Notes: generated from the sequence alone by a model not told the origin. DNA of 27,556 bases from Euryarchaeota archaeon UBA52 (GCA_002505455.1 DAVB01000028.1:1-27556), one strand, 5' to 3'. Positions 1 through 8,653 are shown, numbered from the stretch's first letter. Numbers and translations: made by a program.

Positions 1-3000
1 CGATAAGGGGTTCGGGCGCGAAATTGTCAGAAATGTCAACAATATGCACCCTGTCCTCCACACCAGGTGCTTGGAGGATGACTCTACAGTCTAATCCATC
101 GTAGGATTGAAGCCCCTCTCTAGAGATCAGTACGCGAATCCTCTGAGTATCGCTATCCGGGTCATACGCGGGAGGATCAAGTTCCAAGCCTACAATTCCA
201 AGATTCCAATAATCAGAATATCTGATCGAGATATCAGTGTGCTTGACCATCAGCAACCTCCCATATTCGTCATATATCCTGACTGAGACTGCCTTCACAC
301 CCGGTTCCGGATCCCAAGAGTCATGACTTAGGTTCAGATATCCGGGTTTGTCAGCCTGCAGGAAAACGTCCAGAGCATCCACAATCCTGCCTTCGTCGTC
401 GATCAGCATCCCGTGGAGTGACAGGATATCTCCCCCCTCGCCGATTAAGCACTCCGCATCGAGTGAACCGTAGAAACCACTCAAGCTGCACGTCATCGCA
501 CGCTGGGTTATCTGAACTAATTGAACCTTGTAGGGGATTGAATCCGACCCATCAATTACGACGCTCCCCATGCCGCTGGAGGTGTCTGACAACACCCAGA
601 ATCCAAGAGGATCCCATTGTAACGCCCTGCCGCTATCAACATCGACTACATTTGATGTGGGGCCGGTCCCATGTATCTCTAGCAATGCAGAGCCACCCAT
701 TGTGAGGCTGAATACAGGAGTTCTGGACCATGATGAATTGGATGAAACAACTTCCAACATCAGCTCATCCTGTGCATTTGCCTCATTATTCGTGCCCACC
801 CTCACAACAAACGAACCACCGTCCCAATCTGAAGAGGGCATCAATGAGATAGGCAATCCACGGAGTTCACCGGCGGCAACGGTAACTGATAATGGCCCCT
901 CAACTGTCCACCCGTCAGGGAGTCCAATCACACTGAGATTAATCAATGAAGCCGCATTGCCCGTATTTTCAATCCAAGCAAGAGGATAACCGCCGTTCTC
1001 CGGCGTCACTTGCCAAGTTTCCACGCTTGTAATCGAATATGATCTGCTAGCCTCCACCCTCGCAGGTATCGAGATTTCAGTAAGGCCGGACCCATCAGCA
1101 TCTCTTATTCTCAGTATGAGGTCCACCGTCAGGCTATGCACCGCGTCTAACGGCGGTGTAACATTCAGCATCACTCTGCGAGATTCTCCCGGGGACATCT
1201 CCTCAGAAATATTCGGAGAGGTAACCGACCACCCCTTCTGGCCGACAATCTGCGTTGTCAGGTACGGGATGGACGGAGCATTTCCGAGTTGAATGAGGTC
1301 AATCGCGAGTTCAGAACCCCCGGTCGGTATCTCAAGATCCGCCTCGCCGAAAGAAGCCCCCCATGCAGATCTTCGCGTAATCTCGAATTCAACGGATGTC
1401 GAGCCCATGAGATCGCCATTATCTGCCATGATTTCTAGGCTAACAACCACAATTGTGCCATTCGTTGAAGATTCTGGTATGGATAATGTGGCATTCATTT
1501 GCGATATATTTCCTATGCCGATCTGTTCTATTGAATTGTGTACCTGTATCCAGTTTTCTATTTCGCTACCATCTATGGAAACAATCGGAACAAGGCTGAG
1601 GCTATCAGCATAATTGCCGCTGTTCCTTACTGATAAAACAAGATCAACCACATCACCAGGGTCGACAAGCAGTCGCTGATTCGCAGCTTCTTTCCCATTT
1701 GAGGTAAGAGAGAGCAGATCCCATGACCTGTCTTGGAGTGCCGATACGTGGTAGATTACGAAATCTCCAGCATCAGGGTCTATGTCTGATTCCATCTGAA
1801 TTCTAACTTCAATGGGCTTTTGGGCTTCAACTCCTTCTTCTATGGTGATTGAAATGGGGACTGCCTGGAGTTCACCCGGTCCAAGAGCGACTCCGCTTAA
1901 AGCCAAACTCACAAGTATGCCGTCAGCGACCCCTCCATCTACGAAATTAGCTTCCCATGAAAGGGAGTATTGGTCATCCCCATTGCCTGAATTACGCATT
2001 CTGAGCATCGAGTTGTAGGGCGTACCAACTTCGATAGAATTCTCATTCCCATCTTGTGGATCTGCCATCTCCAGGGAAGCTCTGTGCTCTTGTAGGATTT
2101 CCAGTGTAAACGATATGTACGCTTCAGATTCCTCATCCGATCCCCCCTCGTATCTGTGGAAACCCGGTTGGATGTATTGCAGAGACGCTACTTGATGAAC
2201 CTCTAGAACACCTTGGAGCATCGTTCCCGACGCCCCGCTAATTTCCATCCTATCCCCTTCCACGGATAGATCACCATTACTTGCGGAGCCCCATTCCCAG
2301 CCGGGTGTTGACATTCCAACATCAGAAAGCGACCAATTAACGCTAGTGACTCCATTTGCTAACTTGGCCTTCACGGTGTAGTTGGCTGTACCTGGGACCA
2401 TTCTTCTATGAGGCGGCTCAACTATGACCATTGCAGAGGTGAATGTCAGGTCTATGCTATCGCACGTTTGTTCGCTCCCTTGGCCAACGCATAGTTGGAG
2501 TGTAGTAGACACATTTTCACCCAGAGCGGCACTAGCGGGCACGTCTAATACAGCATGTATCTCGGTCTCCGAGTAAGGCTCAAGATTCAGAACGATCATT
2601 TCTTCCCCTGTCGAAGGGTCCTGGAGTCTTAGGTCATCACCCCATTCCGTAGATGCCCAAGAGAGTAGCACCTGATCTTCAACTGCATTACCTAGATTTT
2701 CAACCAATATCCAAGCCACAGCACTATCCCCAGAGAAGCCGAAACCTTGTGATGCGGGCAATCCTTCGGGCCCAAGTACCGATAGCCCCCGTGTGCGATT
2801 TGCCTCAACAGGGAGAATAGCAGATACCTCCACCTGTACATCGGAATCGAGAGTCAATGACAACGTGAGGTAACCCTCCTCATCCCCAGTAGCCGACTCA
2901 GGAGCAGATATGTGAAGGACAGGACTCCAGTATGTTCCCGACTCTATCAGAATATCTTCCAAGCCACCGGGGGTGTGGTCAGACCATGACCAGCCTTCTG

Positions 3001-5242
3001 GAAGCCCATCATCGTCTACTGTGAGCGTCCATGACCCCTCTTCGCGTCCTGTTGAGATGATTGTTGGCGATACTTCCGATGAGCCACCAGGATCGACTCT
3101 CGCTGGAGTCGATGGCACAAGTATGGAGGCGTTATAGGCCGGAACGATAGTCAGAGTCGTCTCGAATACGTCATTGTCCGTTCGGCTTTGGGATAGATTC
3201 CCATCCGGATCAAGAACCAGTCTGAATGCATGATTCCCCAGCCCCCCGGACCATGTAGCCTGGAATGATGCATCAGAGCCCTCTCCTGATGGAGATGTAG
3301 GATCCATGGATTCCGCACGATGCCTGGCAATCTCTATCCCATTTGCATATAAGACTGCATCTACGCTTCCCTCAGATGGGATGTTACCTGAATTTTCGTA
3401 GAATGCGGTGATGGAGATATCTTCCCCGGGATCGGGTTCTGATGGATCGAATATGATGCTCCTCCCGTCATTGAGGGGGCGGATGTCTATGTTTCCTTCC
3501 GATATTGAGACTGTCCCTAGAACCGCATCATAGGTCGCGTCGCCGTTCATATCTGCAAAAACCACTTCCGACCAAGTTCTATGAGGCACTTCAACCGGCT
3601 CAGACCAGTTTGAATCCGCACCACTTGGCGAACCACTCGCCCCATCGAATGCGTGCAACCCCCTTCCGAAGGCAATAATGAGTTCGGGAGGACCATTACC
3701 GTTGATATCCATTATCGCCGGCGGCGCAACCGCAATCTCGTCATTGAGTACTCCGTCCGCATTGACCAAATCGAGATTACGAGACCATTCAAGGGCCGGA
3801 ATCGTTTGATTCACGTCATGACAACCGGCAAATCCCGATCGTTCCTGTGTGAAGCTTTCGCTGGTCATGGTCCAAGTTACCCAGCAGAGATGATCGGATA
3901 TACCGTCATCATCGGTATCCACTGGAAGGGGCGGCGCATCTGCATACCCGTCTACTGCATTGACGGACCACAGTTCAGTTTGGCCGTCAGTCACCTCAAG
4001 AGCACGGAATTCCGCTCCATCTGCATTTCCGGTCCCGCCAAGGTCTGTCGGTATAGTGACTATTACTTCCAATGCTGAATCTGAGTCTAAATTTGATAGA
4101 ACTGGACCAGGAAGTCTAAGATGCGGGACGTTCGTATCTCCATCAGTATTGCTCATTGTTCGTGGAGACCATGCTTCATTCCCATTAGAGCCATCCAGCT
4201 TCCAGAGCCATATTGCTCCTGTGGACGAATCCGTCGTCGTGATTAGGACATACCCCGTGCTCTGATCAGTTTGAACGTAAGCCGGATCAGACGGGTGAGT
4301 GCCCTGATCGAGAACAGCTGTCCACAATGGGTCCGATGGGGCGGACATCTCAAGATTCAGCGCAATGACCTCAATTCTTTCCTCGACCTCATTCCAGACG
4401 GCGATAATCGCCTCATGCACTTCATCTGTGTCGACATCAGCCAGAAGGACTTGGGTGGTCGGACGGTGGCCTGAGATGGAGACAGAGGGGGATGGGCTCG
4501 GGCGGCTTATTGCAAGATTTGAGTCAGACCACGTCCAAAGCAACTCGTCTGCATGCGTACCGCTAGGCGACCAACCAGTAATGCCGCACTCGAGGACCGG
4601 ACTGTACGCCTTCACAATTAGCGAACCCGATGCATCATATGCCACCAACACCTCGAGCATACCATCTCCATTGATATCCGTCAGCACCGGACTGCTCTTG
4701 ACTAGTTCCGCGACACCAAGATCGACCGACCATGCGATTTCTGCATCCTCCCCCTCGATGATCCGTAAGTGGGAGTGATCATTCGAATCCTGCTGAACAA
4801 TGAATGCGAATAGGGAGTCACCTCCACAGCGATCTTCTGCACCAATCTCCACGGTTATCTGATTTGCAAGGCTGGCAATCGGGGTGCTTAGAGCATCATT
4901 GCCCAAGGAGTACGAGCCATATGTCCAGTCTATCACCGGATTTGTGATTGAGTCAAGCTTCTGCGCAGCCCCCGGGTCGCCGCTTACTGAGCCGCCATCG
5001 GGGCCATGGCTTGCAGTAACAGGCAACCGATTTGGATTCTGTCCAAATTGTTCCCAAACAGGTAATTCTGGATAGTTGTACCATGGGGGGCTATCATGGG
5101 GCGAATTGACTCCCTCTTCCTCTAGGTCGGTGATGGATTCTAAGCTCCTTTCAGTCAATGGCAGCATTAATGACGCTTGGAGAAGTATGACAACCAGCAC
5201 GGCTTTAGCACTAGGTCGAAAACCAGAACCCCTGATATCCAC
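1..5242 (-). CDS. Giant exported FG-GAP / CARDB-like repeat protein, C-terminus cut by window edge
   Basis: One reading frame stays open on the minus strand from a GTG at 5242 to base 1, about 1747 residues, with no stop; the C-terminus lies outside the window. The start is preceded by an in-frame stop and GATTGAGGC as a possible ribosome site. The first residues read MDIRGSGFRPSAKAVLVVIL, a basic start followed by a hydrophobic stretch, so a signal peptide or anchor. Residues ~180-580 hold at least five FG-GAP/VCBS-like calcium motifs (for example DINGDGMLE near 185, DTDDDGISD near 445, DINGNGPPE near 510, DMNGDATYD near 563), as in integrin-like propellers. From ~590 on, repeated CARDB/Ig-like beta domains recur (motifs such as ENSGNIPSEG, ENLGNAVEDQ, RNSGNYADS, ENTGNAASL). 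The substrate or ligand is unknown; a cell-surface adhesive or stalk-like role is inferred. Confidence 0.85.
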   Translation of the reverse strand, partial: MDIRGSGFRPSAKAVLVVILLQASLMLPLTERSLESITDLEEEGVNSPHDSPPWYNYPELPVWEQFGQNPNRLPVTASHGPDGGSVSGDPGAAQKLDSITNPVIDWTYGSYSLGNDALSTPIASLANQITVEIGAEDRCGGDSLFAFIVQQDSNDHSHLRIIEGEDAEIAWSVDLGVAELVKSSPVLTDINGDGMLEVLVAYDASGSLIVKAYSPVLECGITGWSPSGTHADELLWTWSDSNLAISRPSPSPSVSISGHRPTTQVLLADVDTDEVHEAIIAVWNEVEERIEVIALNLEMSAPSDPLWTAVLDQGTHPSDPAYVQTDQSTGYVLITTTDSSTGAIWLWKLDGSNGNEAWSPRTMSNTDGDTNVPHLRLPGPVLSNLDSDSALEVIVTIPTDLGGTGNADGAEFRALEVTDGQTELWSVNAVDGYADAPPLPVDTDDDGISDHLCWVTWTMTSESFTQERSGFAGCHDVNQTIPALEWSRNLDLVNADGVLNDEIAVAPPAIMDINGNGPPELIIAFGRGLHAFDGASGSPSGADSNWSEPVEVPHRTWSEVVFADMNGDATYDAVLGTVSISEGNIDIRPLNDGRSIIFDPSEPDPGEDISITAFYENSGNIPSEGSVDAVLYANGIEIARHRAESMDPTSPSGEGSDASFQATWSGGLGNHAFRLVLDPDGNLSQSRTDNDVFETTLTIVPAYNASILVPSTPARVDPGGSSEVSPTIISTGREEGSWTLTVDDDGLPEGWSWSDHTPGGLEDILIESGTYWSPVLHISAPESATGDEEGYLTLSLTLDSDVQVEVSAILPVEANRTRGLSVLGPEGLPASQGFGFSGDSAVAWILVENLGNAVEDQVLLSWASTEWGDDLRLQDPSTGEEMIVLNLEPYSETEIHAVLDVPASAALGENVSTTLQLCVGQGSEQTCDSIDLTFTSAMVIVEPPHRRMVPGTANYTVKAKLANGVTSVNWSLSDVGMSTPGWEWGSASNGDLSVEGDRMEISGASGTMLQGVLEVHQVASLQYIQPGFHRYEGGSDEESEAYISFTLEILQEHRASLEMADPQDGNENSIEVGTPYNSMLRMRNSGNGDDQYSLSWEANFVDGGVADGILVSLALSGVALGPGELQAVPISITIEEGVEAQKPIEVRIQMESDIDPDAGDFVIYHVSALQDRSWDLLSLTSNGKEAANQRLLVDPGDVVDLVLSVRNSGNYADSLSLVPIVSIDGSEIENWIQVHNSIEQIGIGNISQMNATLSIPESSTNGTIVVVSLEIMADNGDLMGSTSVEFEITRRSAWGASFGEADLEIPTGGSELAIDLIQLGNAPSIPYLTTQIVGQKGWSVTSPNISEEMSPGESRRVMLNVTPPLDAVHSLTVDLILRIRDADGSGLTEISIPARVEASRSYSITSVETWQVTPENGGYPLAWIENTGNAASLINLSVIGLPDGWTVEGPLSVTVAAGELRGLPISLMPSSDWDGGSFVVRVGTNNEANAQDELMLEVVSSNSSWSRTPVFSLTMGGSALLEIHGTGPTSNVVDVDSGRALQWDPLGFWVLSDTSSGMGSVVIDGSDSIPYKVQLVQITQRAMTCSLSGFYGSLDAECLIGEGGDILSLHGMLIDDEGRIVDALDVFLQADKPGYLNLSHDSWDPEPGVKAVSVRIYDEYGRLLMVKHTDISIRYSDYWNLGIVGLELDPPAYDPDSDTQRIRVLISREGLQSYDGLDCRVILQAPGVEDRVHIVDISDNFAPEPLI

Positions 5243-5305
5243 GCCTCAATCCGATTCACAGCCATCTTGAACGTTCTCCCAAGTCGATCGGTCTAGGCCG
5301 CGATT

Positions 5306-5327
5306 GATGGTCATTAACACGACCATC
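5306..5327. promoter_or_regulatory. 7-bp dyad in the divergent intergenic region, possible operator
   Basis: GATGGTC (5306-5312) and GACCATC (5321-5327) form a perfect inverted repeat with an 8-base AT-rich spacer. On the minus strand the spacer reads GTGTTAAT, the most AT-rich element upstream of the giant exported-protein gene starting at 5242. A dyad sitting on a possible TATA element suggests a regulator site or a hairpin in a leader. This is inference only, since a 7-bp dyad can arise by chance. Confidence 0.3.
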
Positions 5328-5348
5328 GGGAACTCCATAATATCCATC

Positions 5349-5358
5349 GCGCTTATAG
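5349..5358 (+). promoter_or_regulatory. TATA-like element for the rpoE operon and start of a GC-rich leader
   Basis: The segment GCGCTTATAG is the last AT-rich element before rpoE; everything from about 5359 to 5465 is strongly GC-rich and starts with a run of eight C. Archaeal transcription starts about 25 bases after the TATA centre, so the start would be near 5380, giving a leader of about 90 bases before the ATG at 5473. That leader contains CCCG/CGGG (5374-5377 with 5383-5386) and, beginning just upstream, GGTTCC/GGAACC (5367-5372 with 5419-5424). No direct evidence of transcription is available. Confidence 0.3.
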
Positions 5359-5472
5359 CCCCCCCCGGTTCCGCCCGGTCATCGGGATCTCCTCCAGAGG
5401 CTGTGCCTGTGAAGGACGGGAACCTTCCGGCGGCCTGGGCCGAGGAGCGTCCCGACAAGCGGACGTGGAACT

Positions 5473-6021
5473 ATGTACACCCTAATTACCAAGGAGGATA
5501 CAATTCGTATCCCTGCAGAGTATATCCGTCGAGGACGGAAGCTAGAGGAACACATCGACGAACTCGCGCACCAAGCATTCGAAGGACAATTCGATGAAGA
5601 TGAGAACTATGTGCTCTTAACATTCGATCACGAGACTCTTGGCCGTGGAAAGATTATCCATGGCGATGGCGCAATCTACCAGAGAGTAAGATTCAGAGCT
5701 CTTCTGTTCACGATGGAGACAAACGAGATTGTAGATGGAGCGGTTTCTGAGATATCTGAATACGGGGCATTCGTCAGGATAGGGCCCATAGAAGCACTCC
5801 TCCATAAGTCGCAGATTCTAGATGAACCAATTACTGTCAATCCAGCCGAAAGAAGAATAGAGGGCGCCAAATCCGGCAAACTCATAGAAGTTGGAACGAA
5901 TGTAAGATCGAGAATTGTATCCAAGGCCATCAACCAGAATGACCCTCGTTCAAGCAAGATAGGACTCAATTGCAAGATGGCAGGTCTTGGTGCACATCAG
6001 TGGATCGAGGGAGATGAGTGA
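5473..6021 (+). CDS. rpoE1: DNA-directed RNA polymerase subunit Rpo7 (E')
   Basis: This 182-residue protein is the archaeal RNA polymerase stalk subunit, which pairs with Rpo4 (F) and contacts emerging RNA during initiation and termination. It opens with MYTLITKEDTIRIPAEYI, matching the family's start, and carries the DGAIYQRVRFRALLF strand of the N-terminal tip domain. An S1/OB RNA-binding domain follows from about residue 80, with VSEISEYGAFVRIGPIEALL as its signature. The C-terminus, KIGLNCKMAGLG, corresponds to the usual RIGLTMRQPGLG. Length is normal for the family. There is no clear Shine-Dalgarno sequence just upstream. Its stop overlaps the GTG of spt4 (GTGA), so it heads an operon with spt4, rps24e and rps27ae, a widely conserved archaeal order. 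Confidence 0.96.
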   Translation: MYTLITKEDTIRIPAEYIRRGRKLEEHIDELAHQAFEGQFDEDENYVLLTFDHETLGRGKIIHGDGAIYQRVRFRALLFTMETNEIVDGAVSEISEYGAFVRIGPIEALLHKSQILDEPITVNPAERRIEGAKSGKLIEVGTNVRSRIVSKAINQNDPRSSKIGLNCKMAGLGAHQWIEGDE

Positions 6022-6242
6022 AAATGCCGAAACAACCTTTCGCTTGCGGCGAGTGCAATCGCATTCTGCCGGATCCTGAGAAAAAGAATGACCCTGTTCA
6101 ATGTATGTCCTGTCCAAACGCTCCAGTCACCACAGATTGGCAAGGGTATGTCATCATACTCGACCCATCTAGATCTGAAGTCGCACGACGACTCAATGTC
6201 ACTACTTCAGGGGCCTATGCCTTGAAAGTCAATATTCGCTGA
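6018..6242 (+). CDS. spt4: Transcription elongation factor Spt4 (RpoE'')
   Basis: Spt4 is the small zinc protein that binds the NGN domain of Spt5 and keeps RNA polymerase processive. Two Cys pairs are visible, CGEC near residues 10-13 and CMSC near 33-36, followed by the Spt4 signature DWQGYVIILDPSRSEVARRL and the end GAYALKVNIR. The protein is 74 residues, slightly longer than many archaeal versions because of an insert between the Cys pairs (DPEKKNDPVQ). The GTG at 6018 overlaps the rpoE stop by four bases; ATG at 6024 is an equally possible start and would remove only two residues. GAGGGAG upstream could serve as ribosome site for either. Confidence 0.94.
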   Translation: MKMPKQPFACGECNRILPDPEKKNDPVQCMSCPNAPVTTDWQGYVIILDPSRSEVARRLNVTTSGAYALKVNIR

Positions 6243-6251
6243 GGTGTTTGT

Positions 6252-6566
6252 ATGGAAATCATTGATAGAAAAGACAATCCTTTGCTCAATCGAGTTGAGA
6301 TAAGGTTTGTTTGGAATCACGAGGGAAAAGCAACTCCAACCCGGAGGGAGATGGTGGAAGCGGCTGCAAAGTCTGAGCCAAATGCGAAGAAGGAACTCAC
6401 ATACATCAAGGATGTTAGGACAGTTTTCGGCAAGGGCCGCACTGAGGGCGTTGCACTAATTTACTCGAGTGCTGAGTCTGCATCTATGGAACCCGGCTAT
6501 GTAAGTGCGAGACACAAGGACCTGTTCGGAGAATCACCTTCTGAGTCTGAAGAATCAACGGAGTAG
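6252..6566 (+). CDS. rps24e: 30S ribosomal protein eS24
   Basis: Archaeal/eukaryotic small-subunit ribosomal protein S24e, 104 residues. The start MEIIDRKDNPLLNRVEIRF and the motifs ATPTRREMVEAAA and KDVRTVFGKGRTEGVALIY are typical of the family, which binds 16S rRNA in the body of the 30S subunit. The C-terminus ends in a short acidic tail (ESPSESEESTE), an extension seen in some archaeal members. GAGGTG at 6241-6246 lies a few bases before the ATG and is a clear ribosome site. It is nine bases after spt4 and five bases before rps27ae, so it is co-transcribed. The GTP-dependent dephospho-CoA kinase gene often found between spt4 and rps24e in other archaea is absent here. Confidence 0.95.
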   Translation: MEIIDRKDNPLLNRVEIRFVWNHEGKATPTRREMVEAAAKSEPNAKKELTYIKDVRTVFGKGRTEGVALIYSSAESASMEPGYVSARHKDLFGESPSESEESTE

Positions 6567-6571
6567 ATATC

Positions 6572-6757
6572 ATGTCTGATGGAAAACCAAACCCAAATTC
6601 AAGGCACAGCAAGTACTCCATCGAGGGAGGGAAGCTAGTCAGGAAGGCGCCCTTTTGCCCAAATCCTTCATGTGGAGATGGCATTTTCCTCGCGCGTCAT
6701 GCAGACAGGTGGTCCTGTGGAAAGTGCGGCTACACCACCTCTGATTCAGAGGAATAA
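6572..6757 (+). CDS. rps27ae: 30S ribosomal protein eS31 (S27ae), zinc-binding
   Basis: A 61-residue zinc-ribbon ribosomal protein of the small subunit. The start, SDGKPNPNSRHSKYSIEGGK, is followed by LVRKAPFCPNPSC and by WSCGKCGYTT, giving the expected four zinc-binding cysteines. GGAG at 6560-6563 lies eight bases before the ATG. It is the last gene of the operon that starts with rpoE. In many archaea the tRNA-modifying kae1-bud32 gene follows; here the next gene is convergent and its 3' end overlaps this one by 28 bases. Confidence 0.94.
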   Translation: MSDGKPNPNSRHSKYSIEGGKLVRKAPFCPNPSCGDGIFLARHADRWSCGKCGYTTSDSEE

Positions 6758-7662
6758 CCGCCCCATTGCTCGATAGAGCCATCGTTGCATATGCATTTGT
6801 CGCCTCCAAACATGCCAATTCCTATTTCAGGCCTCATTCGGATTAGTAATTCTCCGCTTCTGAATGAGCCATCATGGCGCCATCCAGTCCATTTCCATCC
6901 ACCATTATCAGCATAGGCATCAAGCACAGGTCCAGGAATTCTCCTTATGCGTTGGATTATTTCTCGATTACCATCCATCAGGATAATCTCCTTGCCGCGC
7001 GTCATTACCATGGTGCCCAATTTACTCGAGTATACAGCACGATAAACCGGATCCCGGAGATCGAGAAAACCCCTATCCAATTCAATACCCTCTTCGGCAG
7101 ATAATAAGATCCATTCACCTCCCTCTGATATCGCCAAAACTCCTGATTCAGTAATCAATATCGATGCAATACGATCACGTATTTCAGGTCCAGAGGATAG
7201 GGTCAAAGCAGGGTAATGGGTCCTCCAAGACTCATCGATAATCGTTACATCCTCATCAATTTTTAGACTCATCGAGTATATTCCCTGGCCAGAAAGGGCG
7301 AATATGAATCGACCCCCTGCGCCGCCAACCGACTCCACATTCCCTTCGACCTTCCTCCACCACGTGGCGCCTGCCGGACCTCCATCTACACCACTTTCAC
7401 AGCCCAATTCAGAAGTATTTCCAAAATCAACAAAGAAATCCTGCGGAATCAGCCCCATGCATGACGATACATCATCATAGAAGTTCCATGAGGCAATAAG
7501 ATGCCCATCAAGAAGAATTGATGATGATATCGGATTCGACATCGGTCGGAGAATATTCGTGACCCTCCCACCCTTATCCAGTCCAATCAATTCCCCATCG
7601 GATCCCACCACTACGGCACTATCGTGATGGTTGTGTACGCGCATGGGCGTGACTGGCAGCAT
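6730..7662 (-). CDS. Uncharacterised beta-propeller-like protein
   Basis: A 310-residue protein without signal peptide or membrane segment, so probably cytoplasmic. I do not recognise the family. It is rich in beta-type runs with Gly/Asp turns, such as SAVVVGSDGELIGLD near the start, GGRFIFALSGQGIYSM, SGVLAISEGGEWILLS, LGTMVMTRGKEIILMDGN and NGGWKWTGWRHDGSFRSG. Each reads like a WD/PQQ-type blade (value, turn, label), so a degenerate propeller is likely. Three to four cysteines are present without metal-site spacing. The start at 7662 is the first ATG; a second at 7644 would remove six residues. It is divergent from dtdA, and its 3' end overlaps rps27ae by 28 bases. A lineage-specific gene is likely. 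Confidence 0.75.
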   Translation of the reverse strand: MLPVTPMRVHNHHDSAVVVGSDGELIGLDKGGRVTNILRPMSNPISSSILLDGHLIASWNFYDDVSSCMGLIPQDFFVDFGNTSELGCESGVDGGPAGATWWRKVEGNVESVGGAGGRFIFALSGQGIYSMSLKIDEDVTIIDESWRTHYPALTLSSGPEIRDRIASILITESGVLAISEGGEWILLSAEEGIELDRGFLDLRDPVYRAVYSSKLGTMVMTRGKEIILMDGNREIIQRIRRIPGPVLDAYADNGGWKWTGWRHDGSFRSGELLIRMRPEIGIGMFGGDKCICNDGSIEQWGGYSSESEVV

Positions 7663-7698
7663 ATGCTTGCGCCGAGGTGGGGGCAGTTCAACCTGCGC

Positions 7699-7713
7699 TC
7701 AATTACTAATATG
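7699..7713. promoter_or_regulatory. AT-rich element, possible shared divergent promoter
   Basis: The only AT-rich stretch in the gap between the propeller-like gene (start 7662, minus) and dtdA is TCAATTACTAATATG. Its centre is about 28 bases before the dtdA ATG at 7735, which fits a leaderless archaeal promoter and argues against the longer upstream starts. On the other strand it lies about 43 bases before 7662, which would give a short leader. It may serve both genes. This is inference from position and composition. Confidence 0.35.
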
Positions 7714-7734
7714 CGAAACAACAGCCTGGTGCTG

Positions 7735-8646
7735 ATGACGACCCTCATTCTGGCATCCAAGGCTGATCCTGCCTCATTGACACTTCATCAAGCCATGATT
7801 GAAGCACATACGTGGAATTCGACCCCATCCCCCCTGGGGGAATTGCTGATTAGCGCTGAAATGGATGTTCACATGCTTCTTGTCAATGAGATACACATCA
7901 AAAGTGACAATGTGGGTAAAATGCACATGGAATCGGTTAACAAGAATATAGCTGACATCATAGTTCTCTCAAAGCACGTTTCCAATTCAGAAGTCCCTGC
8001 AATGACGATTCACCCGATAGGCGTTCCGACCGGCCGAGAAATCGGAGAAAATGGAAGGTCGGGGGGAGTTTACGGAACGCTCGTACCTCCCAATCCTCGT
8101 TTAGCCCCGTTTCTTAGAGCAATAGTTCGAAGAGGTGCCTTGGAGCCAGATTTATCAAAATTTGATTTGACACTGGAGGCAACACATCACGGGCCAGTAA
8201 TGTCACTCCCGACTATGTATCTTGAAATTGGGTCTTCAGAGAAAGAATGGAAGGACATGAAGTTAGCCTCTATATGGGCCGAGATCATCATCGAAAATCT
8301 CTCGAGCAAGGCACCTGATCAGAATAAACGTTGGATACTGTGTATCGGAGGCGGCCACTACGCTCCTCGACATAGAGACATATTAATCAGATCCAATGAA
8401 CTTGTAGGCCACATACTTCCATCATATTCATTGCCCAATGTCGATGAGGAGACGACTCTCCACAAGTTTGAGAAGGTTCTTCAAGCAGCAATCTCGTCCA
8501 TGAAGGCGGCCCGCCCAAAAGCCGAAGTGATAGCACATTTAGATCGAAAATCTATGAATTCAGATCTTAGAAGATATATCATTGATAAACTCAGCAGCTT
8601 CAATGTAGAGGTAGTCCGTGGTAAACAACTCTTGACCATTGAGTAA
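7735..8646 (+). CDS. dtdA: D-aminoacyl-tRNA deacylase, archaeal type (DTD2)
   Basis: DTD2 hydrolyses D-amino acids from tRNA and, in archaea and plants, also removes aldehyde-modified D-aminoacyl groups. The start MTTLILASKADPASLTLHQ matches the family's N-terminus, which is why I choose ATG 7735 over ATG 7711 or the open frame running up from 7624. Family signatures are ATHHGPVMSLPTMYLEIGSS in the middle and CIGGGHYAPRHRDI, the conserved His-containing active-site loop. Length is 303 residues, a little longer than typical because of a C-terminal extension. The gene ends in GAGTAA and runs straight into proline dehydrogenase, so the two are translationally coupled. Confidence 0.93.
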   Translation: MTTLILASKADPASLTLHQAMIEAHTWNSTPSPLGELLISAEMDVHMLLVNEIHIKSDNVGKMHMESVNKNIADIIVLSKHVSNSEVPAMTIHPIGVPTGREIGENGRSGGVYGTLVPPNPRLAPFLRAIVRRGALEPDLSKFDLTLEATHHGPVMSLPTMYLEIGSSEKEWKDMKLASIWAEIIIENLSSKAPDQNKRWILCIGGGHYAPRHRDILIRSNELVGHILPSYSLPNVDEETTLHKFEKVLQAAISSMKAARPKAEVIAHLDRKSMNSDLRRYIIDKLSSFNVEVVRGKQLLTIE

Positions 8647-8653
8647 CCGTCAA

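Noticed and set aside
418..5270. Several plus-strand frames of 60-140 codons
   Set aside because: They lie antisense to the continuous minus-strand giant protein gene, whose repeats and motifs are clear; their own composition (Pro/Ser/Arg-rich, no motif) is typical of shadows.
5359..5470. RNase P RNA or SRP RNA in the GC-rich gap
   Set aside because: The stretch is too short, and I could not find the conserved core motifs of either RNA.
5246..5597. Frames on both strands in the rpoE upstream region (5246-5458 minus, 5304-5597 plus)
   Set aside because: GC-rich non-repeating sequence with no recognisable motif; the plus frame runs out of phase into rpoE. More likely leader/regulatory DNA.
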